Below are positions 1-10,654 of a stretch of DNA of 64,000 nt, piece after piece (position 1 is the first letter of the stretch; each line of letters opens with the position of its first letter). The notes under the pieces were generated by a model. That model was not told where the DNA came from, did no database searches, and worked only from the letters and a program-made list of their open reading frames with translations. Both the position numbers and the translations under genes were made by a program. The stretch is from Heterohyrax brucei (lineage: Eukaryota; Chordata; Mammalia; Hyracoidea; Procaviidae): NCBI GenBank assembly GCA_028571685.1, contig CM053162.1:72342351-72406350 (forward strand). Reading direction: 5' to 3'.

Positions 1-1169
1 TGAGAGCAGGGACAGGGCTCGTGTGTCCCCTCCACTCTCTGCAGCGCTCCCCAGCCGCACGGAGAGCTTCCAGTTCTGTCACTAACCCACTGTCTCTGCC
101 GGAGCCTGTGGCTGCCTCCTTCTGCCTCCCTCTCCACCTTTTTGTCTGGTCGTCCCCCTGTTGTCAGCTGAGGGACAGGGCTGCCTGGGCTGGGTGGGTG
201 GCTTCTGCCCTGGGAGGAAGCAATTCAGCCTGCTGTCTTTCTGGCCACTGTTGCCATTTAGTCCTTAGGTGGTACACGTGTGGTCTCAGAGAAGCAGGAA
301 ATTATGACAAGGAGTGTGACCCCAACGAAGGCCTGGGGATCACAGTCTGCACGTTAACTCGCCCCCAGAGGCCCCCCCGCCCACTCGCCTGGAGAAGGCT
401 GACACAGGAGAAAGCAGAGCTCCTGGCTGGTGGCCGGTGAGAGCAGCACGGGAAGCCTCTTGTGCTCACAGCATCGGCCGCTGGTGTCAGATGCCGTGGA
501 GGGCGTCTGACACGGCCGCCCCATGTGTACAGAGGGGACTAGCTCCTCAGGGTTTCGAGGCTGTCAGCTCTTGGCAACAGACAGCCAGGCCTGCCTTCCA
601 AGGTGCCTCTGGGTGTTTGAATTGCCAACTTTTCTGCTGATCATTGAGCTCTTCGCCGTTTGTCACCACCAAGGGACCCTACAAGTCTAACAGTTGTATG
701 TCATTCTGGACATTCATGGATTCTTCTACGTCAGTGTGGAAGGTAGTCTCCCATCAGTTTTTGATCCCCTGAGTCTCTGTCTACACCTCAGGGGGAGGAA
801 AATCAGGGGTCTCCACTGCTGGTCAGTGCTTTCTGCTGGCTGGCACCCACCGGGAGCTGCTGATGGGTGTTCTGGCAACCAGAGTGGGAGATCAGGGTGC
901 CAGACTCACTTACTCATGTTCAAGAATATAGGAGGGAAGATGTTGAGAGTGTGCTTAGGGAATGCTGCTGCTGTGGCCTGAGTCAGTCCTTACTAACCAC
1001 AGAGGACAATGGGGAGGAGCCACCACAATCCTTTACCCACAGGTGAGAGAAGTCATAAGGATATAACTTGGCCAACTTCATTTCTGTGTCCCCTTGTGTT
1101 AGGTGACAAGAGAACTGGTAATTGACACTTGCCCTGAGGAATCTAAAAGTCACAGACTAGCTATAGGCT
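1..1169 (+). repeat. Segmental duplication block D1a (paralogue of 33,522-35,215)
   Basis: No gene is seen. The block lines up in the same order and orientation with the DNA downstream of the intact NAT8 gene. Shared stretches include a GC-rich start with CTCCCCAGCC, a run around CCCTGTTGTCAGCTGAGG (near 161 and 33,680), GAAGCAGGTCAGCC-like sequence, and the end with CCCCTTGTG(G/T)TAGGTGACAAGAG (near 1,090 and 35,150). Both copies carry a minus-strand AfroSINE at the same relative place (475-677 and 34,045-34,230), so that insertion predates the duplication. By inference, another NAT8 copy may lie left of the window. Open frames here are not conserved in the paralogue and look random. Confidence 0.75.
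475..677 (-). repeat. AfroSINE copy, diverged
   Basis: On the minus strand this reads as a tRNA-derived SINE. The antisense of the B-box-like part (TTTGAATTGCCAACTTTT) and of the tRNA-like head (near GATCATTGAGCTC) can be recognised. It is strongly diverged and shared with the copy at 34,045-34,230. Confidence 0.6.
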
Positions 1170-1170
1170 C

Positions 1171-1339
1171 AAACCAACCAAACCCAAGTCACTACCATTG
1201 AGTAGATGCCTACTCACAGCGACACTACAGGCAGAGTAGAATTCCTCCTCAGAATTTCCAAGGAGCACCTGCTGGGTTTGAACTGTCAAGCTTTTGGTTA
1301 GCAGACATAGCATTTAACCACTGTGCTACCAGGGTTTCT
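1171..1339 (-). repeat. AfroSINE, near full length
   Basis: The minus-strand SINE starts on the plus strand with its tail region (AAACCAACCAAACCCAAGTC). It continues through the segment recognisable as antisense of a 'gactcat..gcgaccctat' body, and ends with the antisense tRNA-like head (GGTTAGCAGACATAGC ... ACCAGGGTTTC). The length of about 170 bp is typical of this afrotherian family. Confidence 0.85.
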
Positions 1340-1424
1340 GGTGACAAGTGTGAAACTTAGGCCAAGGTTGTTGCCATGAATTGGAATCAACTCAAGAACA
1401 ACCAGCAACATCAGAGAGTTGCTG

Positions 1425-2189
1425 GCCTTGGGAAGTAGGTGCTGCGCCTGACAACAGGCCCAAGGGACAGAGAAAGAAGGAGACAGGAGAGAAAGAGAGA
1501 GAGAGGGGCTTGGGAGAGGAGAGAGAATGAGAGGAAGGAGGGAGGAGGAGAGAGAGAAAAGGACCAACAACTACGGCTTTACCTGATGAGGTTCGTGGGA
1601 GAGGGTCCCGAAGGCCCAGAAAATGCAGATGAAGCCGGGGTTTCTGTGGAAGGGAAGGGTGGCAGGGGAAGGCCAGGGGCGGCTCTGTGCTTTGTGCGGG
1701 GCGCTTCTGAGCAAGCGTAGGAGGCTGGTGGTGTCCCCGAGCTGGGAAGTGGGGGGCGTGATTCAGTCTAGAATGTTGGCTTCAGCCTTCGCTTCCCCTT
1801 TCTTTAGCAAGGTTGTTTGTTTACTTTGAAAAGTGAGATTTGATTGTGAACCTGACAACAACATGAAGACATTAATTTTTGTTTGTTTCATTTATCAGTG
1901 AACTGGTTGACCTAGAGTCCAATTTTTTTGTCGTGGCTGTCAATCATTTCATTTTGGAAAAATATGTATACCATAAATGGCCATATTAACCATTTCGGTG
2001 ACATTAATACATTAACGACATTCATCATATTTTGCTACTCCACCATCATCCATTTTCAAATGCTTTTCATCCCCCTAAACAGAACCCAGCATCCCTGAAG
2101 CAATCTCCCCTCATTTCTGCTGCCCATCTGTGCTGAGAAATAATCACTGTTGGTCTCCACACATTTTTCTGTTTTAGAAAAATGAAAGT
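1425..2189 (+). repeat. Duplication block D2a, left part (GA-rich plus old L1 3' fragment)
   Basis: The first part (1,425-1,800) has a purine-rich tract (GAGA/GGAGG) and then sequence shared with 23,460-23,740, including the landmarks 'gagctgggaag..gggggcgtgattca'. From about 1,910 it is an ancient L1 3'-end fragment in antisense, recognisable from the decayed 'accattt..agtgacattaa..caccatcatccat' string. An RTE insertion at about 2,190 interrupts it, and it resumes near 5,216. Confidence 0.7.
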
Positions 2190-2857
2190 GCTCACTCATC
2201 TAGGTCAAGACATTTGTAAGACAATCACTTGACCAGCTGACTGGCAGCGATCCGTATTTGTGTACATTCCAAAGAAAGGCGATCCAGCTGAATGCAGAAA
2301 TGACCAGTGTCATTACTGTCACGCGCAAGTAAAATGATGCTGGAGATCCTTCAAAAGTGACTGCGATGGTGTATGGGCAGAGAATTGTCAGGAATTCAGG
2401 CCAGATTCGAAAGAGGCCGTGGAGCCAGGGATGTCACTGCAGATGTCAGATGGATCTTTGCTGAAAGCAGAGAGCACCGGAAAGATGTTGACCTGTGTTG
2501 CATTGACTATGCAAAGGCATTCGACTGTTTGGATCGTAACAAGTTATGACTAACATTGTGGAGAATGGGAACTCCAGAACACTTGATTGTGCTCTTAAGA
2601 AGTCTGTACGTGGATCAAGAGGCAGTCATGTAAACAGAACAAGGGGACACTGTGTGGTTTAAAGTGAGGAAAAGTGTGTGTCTGGGTTGTATCCTTTCAC
2701 CATATCTTTTTAATCTGTATGCTGAGCAAATAATCTGAGAAGCTGGATTATATGAAGAAGAATGAGCCATTAGGCAGATGATATCACCTTATGTCTTAGG
2801 CTGGGTTTTCTAAGGAAGCAAAACCAGTAACATGTGTAGATACAAGGAAAGATTTAT

Positions 2858-2886
2858 AATATATAGATAGATAGATATAGATATAG
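2858..2886. repeat. Short GATA-type microsatellite
   Basis: A run of ATAGATAG/ATAGATAT units inside element X. Low-complexity sequence only. Confidence 0.8.
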
Positions 2887-2952
2887 GAAACAGCTCACGT
2901 AATCACAGAAGCTGAATGTCCCAAATTCTGGCACAAGCCTCACGTGGCCATG

Positions 2953-4064
2953 TGCGGAGGCCCGCCATCAGCTTTGTAGACAAAGTCACGAACCCCTGTA
3001 AATGACGGGCTGAAGCATCTCACCTGTGACATGTTTTCTAGCCTACTGCCCTTGATATTATTTGGCTTCGGATCCGAATCAACAGCACTTGGCTACTTGG
3101 CAATCAAATTTTCTTCAAAAAGATACCCCCTCCTCTCCTGGCACAAGGATCAGGGGAGATGCCTTCTGAGAGGGGCCCTTTACTACCCCCTTGGTTTATG
3201 AAATAATATCGGGAAAACCTGTACAGGAATTTCTGGGGAAAAGAGCTCAGAGGAATGATTTCTAACACAACCAGCTTGAGAGCAGCGAGGCTGGCCCAAC
3301 TCCTGCTGACTTCTCCCAGCTGCTCACCCCTGACATATTTCTGGCTGTATATTTTTTCACCCCAATTAAACTCTCCCCCAAAATACCCCCTCATCTCCCT
3401 GCACAAGGACAAACGCTGAGCCCGGGAATGCCCAGCCCTGCTGACTTCCCCCAACTGCACATCCCCACCCATGTGAAAGGAATTATCCTTTTTAGAACAG
3501 CTTAAGAAAGACATAGGGTGGGGGACGGTAGATGTTTACTGTCCCCGCAGGAGGAGATAAAATAAAGAGCAAAGTAGGAACAAATAGTGATCATAAACTT
3601 TAGACTCTTCCTCGTGTACCTTTTAACCTTGAGGTATAAGTAGGGCTGATTGAGCTTGAGACATAACTTTGTTTTCACTGTCAATTACACACTTGCCTCG
3701 GGCCATTATCTAGAAAGCCTTGACAATTAAAAGGATCACAAGGTTTCGGTTAGCTAATAGCTCATGTGGTTGGGGGAGGGTAAAAATTACATCACCTCAA
3801 GATCACGAGGTTTTGGTTTCAAATTAGCCAATCACGAGGTTTTGGTTTCAAGTTAGCCAATAGATTGTGTGGTCAGTGGGCAGGGTAAAATTCACGTCAC
3901 TTTTCCTATAAAAACAATAAAGACAGACAGCTTGCTCTCTTGCTCTCTGGGTCGGGCTGCCATGAACCAGAAAATTCTTTCCTGTCTCTCTTAATTCTTT
4001 TCCCACCGGGCCTCTCCCTCCTCCTTGCGTGACCCTGTAAAGTGTCGGGGCTGGCTCCCGGCCA
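2953..4064 (+). mobile_element. Class II (ERVK-like) solo LTR, nested in element X
   Basis: This 1,112-bp LTR starts TGCGGAGG and ends GGCTCCCGGCCA, with the 5-bp duplication CCATG on both sides (2,948-2,952 and 4,065-4,069). It is clearly the same family as the LTR at 61,091-62,141: shared start, the TAGACAAAGTCACG stretch, TCTTTCCTGTCTC and the AAGTGT(C/T)GGG...GGCTCCC end. A TATAAAAA box lies at 3,907-3,914 and an AATAAA at 3,916-3,921, so promoter and polyadenylation signal sit very close together. No internal retroviral sequence follows, so it is a solo LTR. Confidence 0.88.
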
Positions 4065-5215
4065 CCATGGAAGTTGAAGAACCTAAAGTCAGCAGGTCAG
4101 AGACCAGAGTTCTAGATCACCGGTTGTGTAGGTCAGTGGATCCCAAGCTGGTGGCAAGACGAAGCGACAGAGGCTAGCAAACCCAAGATCGGCAGGTCAG
4201 GGAGCAGGACTCTCAAGTGCCAATTGTAAGCACTGATGAATCCATCAGCTGCTAGTTCAAGTCCCGGAACCAGACGCTGAAAGAAGAGAGCAGGAGCTCC
4301 TGGCTACTTGAGCAGACCAGCAGTAGTAGTGGAAGGTCCAGAGATGAGAGCCGAGGGGCGGGGAGCCACCACAAACCCCGCCCTGCCACTTAATACAGCA
4401 GCCAAATATGGAGTAGCCAAGTTGACATAATCGTGACCACCACACCTTACTTGCTGAAAGTAAAGAGGATTTGAACATTCACCGATAAAGATCAAAGAGC
4501 ACAGCCTTCAGTATGGCTTGTAACTCAACATCGAGAGAACAAATATCCTCACAACTGCAACAGTAAGCAACATCATGATAGACGGAGAAAGGACTGAGGT
4601 TGCTAAGGACCTCATCTTACTTGATTCTATGATCAAGGCCCATGGAAGCAACAATCAAGAAATCACAAGACACATTGCATTGAGAAAATCTGCTGCAAAG
4701 GACCTCTTTAAAATATTGAAAAGTAAAAATGTCACCTGGAAGACTAAGGTGTGTCTGACCCAAGCCATGGTGTTTTCAACCATATCATATGCATGCAAAA
4801 GCTGGCAAATGAATAAGGAAGATGGAAGAAGAACTTATGCCTTTGAATTGTGGTGTTGGAGATGAATATTGAATGCACCATGGGCCATCAAAAGAACAAA
4901 CAGATCTGTTCTGGTAAAAGCACAACCGAAGCACTCCTTGGAAGCAAAGATGGAGAGACTGTGTCTTACATACTTTGGACATGTGGTCAGGAAGGACCAG
5001 TTCCTGGAGAAGGACATCACTGCTGACAGAGAGGAGGTTCAGTGAAGAAGAGAAAGTCCCTCCATGAGACGGACTGACACAGTGGCTGCAACAATGGGCT
5101 TAAGCATACAAACCACTGTGGACGTGGCACGGGACTGGACACTGCCTTCGTTCTGCTGTGGGCGGGCTTGCTATAATTTGGAACTGACTCGACAGCACCT
5201 GATAGCAACAGCAGG

Positions 5216-6125
5216 AGCTGTTTCATGTCCGTGTGATCACACGGTGTTTGCCATTTCTGTGCGTCAGTTACTGCACTCGGTCTGATCCGTGCTGTCGCAT
5301 GAGGTGACATTTTTCTTATTTCTGTCACTTCCTCAAACCATGGATTTGCAGAGCTGTCTTCACTGTGGGAGGCCGAGTTATCTGTGGATTTAAGACCAGC
5401 CAGACTTCAGACCCAACTCAAAAAAACTATCTGCTTGCAATCGTGGTGTTGGTAACAAAATTTGGTGACTGTCATTAATGTAACTGGATTGTACACTGAA
5501 ACTAGAAATGTGTACTATATTGTATCTCTATTTCAGCACAATAAAATTATTAAACAAAACAACAAATTATATCTGGTTTTATCAGTTAACTGGTTAATAA
5601 AAGAAAACCTTAGTGACATCATGTTGTCACCAACTTCACCATATGTACACATTTATTTGTACATATAATACATAAAAAAAAATAGAGAGAGAGAAACAGC
5701 AACAGCGAGAGATTTATTTCAAGGCCATGGAAGCTGGCAGGTCTCCAATCCGTGGGTCAAACGGCAAGCTGGCGGGCTCTCCTGACTCACCTGGTTGCAG
5801 GAGCTGACAAACCCCGAATCAGTAGGTCAGGTGGCGGCTGCTGGCTCATGTCACTGCAGGAGCTGGCGGGTTCCAAAATCTGCAGGTCAGATGGCAGGGT
5901 CCCAAGACCTGGAGGTCAGATAATGACGAGTCAGGTGCAAGCTCCAGGGAAAGGCAGCTTTGCCAGAAATCTGTAAGTATTTTTAAAGGTCGCACCCTGA
6001 AAGAAACTCTTCTTTCAAGTGATGGGCGGCTCACATCCGATCACAAAATAGGAGACAATTCTGTAATACCTGCCAAAGTGGTGAGAATCACAGCCTGCCA
6101 AATTCACACAGGACTGTGTTACCCA
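5216..6125 (+). repeat. Duplication block D2a, right part
   Basis: Sequence continues from before the RTE insertion. The old L1 fragment runs to about 5,320. Next comes a stretch shared with 24,235-24,470 and 9,240-9,430 (CTTCACTGTGGGAGGC, ACTTCAGACCCAA, CAATAAAATTATTAA). Then at 5,690-6,120 comes a 'gctggcaggtc..tcagatggcagg..' repeat shared with 24,520-24,900 and 9,860-10,080. No gene is evident. Confidence 0.75.
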
Positions 6126-6136
6126 ATTTGGGTCAA

Positions 6137-6668
6137 TGCCCTGAACTGTGTCCCCCCAAAAATATGAGTAGCAACTTGGCTGGGCCAGGGTTTGCTGTAT
6201 TCTGTGATTACCTTCCATTTTGTTATTTTCTGATACTGTATGTTCTAATTTCTGCATCTAGTTAGCAGAGTGGATTCTGTTAGAGAGGATTAGGCTGGGA
6301 CTGTAAATCCCTTCATAAGGTCGCCTCCCCTGCTCCTTTTACAGGGAGTTTCCCTGCAGTCTGGCTTGCACTACCTTTCATCCTACAAGGGATAAAAGGA
6401 AAGGGAAGCAAGCAGAGAGCTGGGAAGCTCACACCATCAAGAAAGCAGCACCAGGAGAAGAGTGCATCCTTCAGACCAGAGGTTTCTGTGCCAAGATGCT
6501 CCCTGGACAAGGACTGATGCCACAAAGGACATTCCTCCAGAGCTGACAAAGGGGAAAGCCTTCCTCTGGAGTGGACATCCTGAATTTGGACTGTGTAAGA
6601 ATAAACCGTCCTTTGTTAGATCCATCCACTTCGCGGTAATTCTGTTAGGGCAGCACTAGACGACTAGA
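6137..6668 (+). mobile_element. MaLR/ERVL-like solo LTR
   Basis: Starts with GAACTGTGTCCCCCCAAAAA and ends near GGGCAGCACTAGACGACTAGAACA. The same family occurs at 43,616-44,138 (plus) and 46,414-46,933 (minus). Internal landmarks shared by all three are GATAAAAGGA, CACCATCAAGAAAGCAGCA, CTCCCTGGACAA and CCTCCAGAGC. The first bases are uncertain. It is not found in the other D2 or D3 paralogues, so it appears to have inserted in this copy only. Confidence 0.75.
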
Positions 6669-6689
6669 ACACTTAGTAAAGTAAAAAGT

Positions 6690-6838
6690 CAGCACAAAAG
6701 AGGAAGACCCTCAACAAGGCGGCTTGGCCCAGTGGCTGCTACAGCAACTGTGGGCGTGACACGGGCCTGAGCAGAGTCTCTTCCTGTTGCACAGGGGTTC
6801 TGTATGAGTGGGAAGTGACTTGAAGACACCTCACAACA
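6690..6838 (+). mobile_element. RTE 3'-end fragment
   Basis: Contains the recognisable RTE 3' end (GAGGAAGACCCTCAACAAGG, then GGAAGTGACTTGAAG and CACCTCACAACAAC). The same insertion end is present in the paralogue at 29,755-29,918 with the same downstream flank, so the RTE was in place before the D3 duplication. Here the upstream RTE body is lost. Confidence 0.8.
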
Positions 6839-7010
6839 ACTTGGACAAGGAAGCGCACAGCCGTAATCACGCCTGGTGAGTGCCCTACATCCTGTGAGCA
6901 CAGCCTGTCTGGGATAAAGGTCACCGGTGCACGTGACACCACAAGACCCTCCCCATCGCTCTTAAGCTCGCCCATGTCTCCTCTGTCTTTGCCGTTTCAG
7001 CAACTGTGAC

Positions 7011-7906
7011 TGCCGGGAGCCAGTCCCAACACTTTTCAGGGTCCCGCATGGAGGGAGGGAAGGTGCTGCGGGAAATGAATAAAGGAGACAGGAAAGACTG
7101 TTCTGGTTTAAGGCAGCTGGACTCAGAGAGCAAGAGATTGTGTCAAGAGCTGTCCGTCTTTATTCTTTATAGGTGAGGTGACGTAGTATTCACCTTATTT
7201 TCTTCATCATGTAAACTATTGGTTAACAAGAAACTGACCCAACATTATTGGCTAACAAGAAAGTGACCCCTTGTGGTCTTCTTCTTCTACTTAATAAAGG
7301 CTTTTTGGATAATGGTTTGAACCAAGCGTTAAATGTCCGTGAACACAATTAATGGTTTTATTCGTACCTCAAAGTGGAAGGCACAGAGGGGTAAACTTCT
7401 CAAGGCTTCACCATTTGGCTGTCTCCATTTGTTTCTCTAAGTTTTTATTTATATCTTCCTGTGCAGATAGTAAGAGCCTGTCATCTCCTAATTGAGCCAG
7501 CTGCACTAAGAAAGATGTTTCTTCAGTGTTTATCAGTTTGCCATACCAACTATAAAGAACCTAAAAGTTTATTTGTTCTTTCTTGCTGTACCAAGTGAGA
7601 TGCTTGTGTAGTTTTAATGGCTATATGGAGAGTTGTCCTTGAGAGCTTTTCAAGGGTTAGCTTGTAAACCTGTGTATGTGGAGAAAAGGGAGGGAGGAAT
7701 GCAATTAGGGGGAAGCCAGTGAAGCTAGGCAGGCCTCAGTGCTATTAGGCATGTTGTATTGAAATCTATTCCTCTGATCTCTATACCCCAGAATTTCCTG
7801 GTCAGAATTTCCCAGTATAATTCTATAAACCAAGGGGGTTGTGAAGCCCCTCTTAGAAGGCACCTCCTTGATCCTCATGTTGGGAGAAGGGGGCCCGCTC
7901 CTGACA
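7011..7906 (-). mobile_element. Class II (ERVK-like) solo LTR
   Basis: On the minus strand this is an 896-bp LTR related to 61,220-62,141. Shared features, read here in antisense, are the GGAGCC(A/G)GTCCCAACACTTT end, the CCTATAAAGAATAAAGAC-like promoter region and the GGATCAAGGAGGTGCCTTCT start region. Flanks are TGTGAC (7,005-7,010) and CGTGAC (7,907-7,912), a 6-bp target duplication with one change, as expected for betaretrovirus-like integration. It lacks the roughly 130-bp 5' segment seen in the LTRs at 2,953 and 61,091, so it is a shorter subtype or a deleted form. The paralogous site near 30,085 is empty. Confidence 0.88.
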
Positions 7907-8677
7907 CGTGACTCTACTGGCATTGAGACAATCGCCCCTCAGAGCAGCCCTGCGCGTCACAGAGCAGAACCGCTCTACTGAGTTTATGTCTCTGTGATTT
8001 TCACAGAAGAACATCACCAGGCCTTTCCTCCCTAGCACCACTGGTTGGGGTGAAACCAACAATCCCTAGGTTGTGCCTTCCAGGGATGTTTCACATGTCA
8101 CTAGGCAACCTCTATTACTTAGGCTGGCTTTTGTTGACTAGTCTATATGTGCAGTACGAAAGCCCTATCAAATCAAGCGAGTCACGAACACTATTCTAGA
8201 TGTGGGTGACTCATCGTACATCCCTCCCAGAGCCCCAGCTGGTCCTCTCCTGGTGGCGGCAGCCATGCCTCCAGCATCTGGTGTCAAGACCAGGCCCACA
8301 GCAAGAGCTCACCCACTGTTTGCTCACTGAGTAGATGAATCTTCGGCTCTGATAAAGTTAACTCAGGTTCTAATCAGGAAAGCCACCCAAATGCAGAAGG
8401 CTGTGCCTGGGGGAAGGAAAGCGGGAGCACAGCCCAAGGGCCCCGGGCCTGACTGAGGAGGGAGGGCAGCTCTGCGTGGTTGCTCCTGGAGACAGGCAGG
8501 CTCCCAGGACACTCAAGGTCCTGCGGTGGCAGGTGTGAAGACTCGGGAGGAAAGATGTGCTCTGAGTGTGCACCCTGCAGCGTCTTCTGTTCCTCAGGGC
8601 CAGGCCATTTCTGGTGTTGGCCTCTTGTGCCAGCTCAGCTGCCGCACAGTTGGTGACTAAGGGAGGGAGTGTTTGCT

Positions 8678-10080
8678 GGGAAGGAGGGGCGTGACTCAGT
8701 CTAGGGAGCACTCCGGCCTTCAGCTCACCCTTTGTTAGCAAAGTCATTTGTTCACTTTGAGGGAAGAGATTTGATTGTGAACTTGGTAACAAGGTAAAAG
8801 TGCTAATATCTCCTTCATTTACCAGTTAAGTAGTTAAGCTAGAATCAATTTTTTCATGCTAGTTGTTTAACCTTATTGTGGTGAAATGCAGATCACATCA
8901 ATTGCCACTTGAACCACTTTAAGTACACTGTTTGGTGACCTTCACTGTGTTGTGCTACCCATCATCATCCAGTTTTTGGATATTTGTCTTCCCAAAATAG
9001 AACCCAGAACCCCTGAAGAAATCTGTCCCCACTTCTCCTGCCCATCTGCCTTGGTAACTAATCAACTCTAGTCTCCATGCACTTTTGTCTTCTAAACATT
9101 TCACATCAGTGTGACCGCACAGGATTTGTTGTTTCTGTGTGTCAGTTGTTTCACTCAGCATAGTGTTTTCAGGGTTTGCCCGTGTTGTGGCATGGGGGTG
9201 ATGTATTTCATATTTCTTATTTTTGGCAGTGCCGTCTTTACTTGGGAGGCAGAGTCTTCAGTGGCTTTAAGACTAGCTTGACTTCAGACCCAATTCAGAA
9301 AGCTGCGTATATACAAATATGTAGTGGTGGTGGGAACAAAATTTTGGGAATGTCATTAACGTAACTGCATTGTACAGTTAAAATGGAAATTTATAGCTTA
9401 GTATATCCATATTTTACCGCAATAAAATTATTAAATGGAGCCAAAAATTATCTCTAGAATAATTAGTTCACTGGTAAATAAAAGGGAGTCTATTTTTTTT
9501 ATGTTTTATTTTATTTTTGTTGTGGAAGTTTACAATTCAAGTCAATTTGCCATACAAAATCCTGAACACACACCTCTGTGTGTGGCACATTCCTCCTTTC
9601 CACCCTGTACTTCCGGTATCCACTCAACCAAAACCTGTCCCCTCCTCTCCCTTCTCTCATCTCCCATCTAAAGAGGAACCAATTGCACAGCTTCATATGT
9701 ATATTAAGCCAAGAAGTACACACACACCACATGCATCACTCTGTGTCCCCTAGTGCAGTCCATAAAATAGAATCTGAATGACTTCATACTGTCACCAAAT
9801 TTACAATGCATACACATATATGTGTATGTAAAACTTAGTGTATATAAAGAGACAGAGAGAGATCTATTTCAAGACAGTGGCTCACATGTTTGCGGTGGCT
9901 GGCGAGTCCCTAATCTGTTGGTCAGATGGCAGGCTTGAGGCTTCTCCTGACTCATGCGGTTGCAAGAGCTGACAACCCCCAGATCAGAAGGTCAGGTGAC
10001 AGGCTGCTGGCTCATGGAGGTACAGGAGCCAGCTAATTTCTTAGTCAGGCACATCTCAGTCTTCAAGGTGACATGTTTGA
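8678..10080 (+). repeat. Duplication block D2c, including old L1 3' fragment
   Basis: Starts at the junction with block D3a (GGGAAGGAGGGGCGTGACTC) and follows 23,674-24,900 in order. Within it 8,855-9,215 is an old antisense L1 3' fragment. Next comes the CTTTAAGACTAGCTTGACTTCAGACC stretch, then CAATAAAATTATTAAA, then the 'ctggcgagtcc..cagatggcaggc' repeat at 9,860-10,020. An extra repeat at 9,490-9,840 (TTTACAATTCAAGTCAA and following pyrimidine-rich text) is absent from the 24-kb paralogue and resembles 35,290-35,500, so it is a separate insertion. Confidence 0.75.
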
Positions 10081-10165
10081 TTTTCTGCACTTTGAAGAGG
10101 TATTTGGAGCAGATTAACCCAATACAATATGTCTTTTGATTTCTTAACTGACGCTTCCATGGGTG
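10040..10165 (-). mobile_element. RTE fragment
   Basis: Antisense RTE fragment. The string TCTTCAAGGTGACAT ... GATTTCTTAACTGACGCTTCC matches 51,145-51,260 within the RTE at 50,688-53,699. It is strongly truncated at both ends and runs directly into the SINE cluster. Confidence 0.7.
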
Positions 10166-10167
10166 TT

Positions 10168-10650
10168 GGTTGTGGATCCAAGTGGCATAGTAGGTTAAGT
10201 GCTATGTCTGCTAACCAAAACATTGGCAGTTCAAATCCACCAGATGCTTCTTGGAAACTCTGATCTCCGGGGTCACTGTGAGTCAGACCCAGCTCAATGG
10301 CAGCACGTTTTATTCTGCACCCTAAAAACGTAGTGGGATAGTAGTTACAAGTTACAACCACTGACCAAAAGGTTGAGAGTTCAAATCCACCAGACACTCC
10401 TTGGAAACTCTATGGGGCAGTTCTACTCTGATCTCTAGGGTTGCTATGGATCGGACCCGACTCAATGGCAGCAGCTTTTATTCTGCACCCTAGAAAACAT
10501 AGTGGGGTAGTAGTTACGAGCTACAACTGCTGACCAAAATGTTTGCAGTTCAAATCCATCAGGTGCTCCTTGGAATCTGTGTGGGGCCGTTTTACTCTGT
10601 CCTATAGAGTCACTCAGTTAGAATACACCCAAAGTCAATCAGCGTTTTGG
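10168..10650 (+). repeat. Tandem array of three AfroSINE units (about 168 bp each)
   Basis: Three plus-strand SINE copies follow head to tail. Each has a tRNA-like head (GGTTAAGTGC or TAGTAGTTAC forms), a B-box-like GTTCAAATCCA(C/T)C (near 10,232, 10,380 and 10,549), a TCCTTGGAA segment and a tail. The linker TTTTATTCTGCACCCTA recurs at 10,308 and 10,476, exactly 168 bp apart. The linker lies between the SINE tail and the next head, so this looks like tandem duplication of one insertion with its flank rather than three independent insertions. Confidence 0.8.
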
Positions 10651-10654
10651 TTAT

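Larger units (their letters stand above)
2792..4444 (-). mobile_element. LTR-like element X (about 540 bp) split by a class II LTR
   Basis: The element starts TG (TGTCTTAGGCTGG) at 2,792 and ends CA (GACCACCACA) at 4,444. It is flanked by the 5-bp direct repeat CCTTA at 2,787-2,791 and 4,445-4,449. TG...CA ends and a 5-bp target duplication are what ERVL/MaLR-type LTRs show. Without the nested LTR (2,953-4,064) it is about 540 bp. The reverse complement of the same family is at 44,780-45,285, where the 'agaccagagttctagatcacc' stretch is continuous, confirming that the copy here was split. The family name is not resolved. Confidence 0.8.
2190..5215 (+). mobile_element. RTE-type LINE, 5' truncated, split by a nested LTR element
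   Basis: RTE sequence occupies 2,190-2,791 and 4,445-5,215; the space between is a nested LTR element. The left part covers the reverse transcriptase region, with decayed text for GFRRG-like and 'CIDYAKAFD'-like motifs at about 2,400-2,530. The right part covers the C-terminal half of ORF2 and the 3' end: an open piece at 4,575-4,865 contains ILLDSMIKAHG and VCLTQAMVFSTISYA, matching the same region at 29,280-29,580 and 56,390-56,660. Multiple stops and frameshifts make it inactive. The insertion interrupts the old L1 sequence of block D2a. Confidence 0.88.
6690..8677 (+). repeat. Duplication block D3a (paralogue of 29,755-30,866)
   Basis: Aligns in order with the segment immediately upstream of the NAT8 gene. 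Shared landmarks are AACAAGGAAGC(G/A)CA, the stretch CCCTCCCAGAGCCCCA, CTGGTCCTCTCCTGGTGG, GCCATGCCTCCAGCATCTGG and GAGTAGATGAATCTTCGGCT. The similarity ends abruptly after GGGAGGGAGTGTTTG at about 8,677. There this copy joins block D2 sequence, while the paralogue continues towards the gene. An 896-bp LTR (7,011-7,906) is inserted in this copy only. Open frames here (for example 8,370-8,792 minus) have no recognisable product. Confidence 0.8.

Noticed and set aside
1490..1560. Regulatory GAGA element
   Set aside because: Plain purine-rich low complexity, varying between duplicon copies; no support for function.
8370..8792. 140-codon minus-strand frame upstream of the pseudogene
   Set aside because: The paralogue at 30.5-30.9 kb does not preserve the frame.
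10168..10650. tRNA genes
   Set aside because: tRNA-like A and B box text belongs to SINE heads; no cloverleaf with intact stems is seen.
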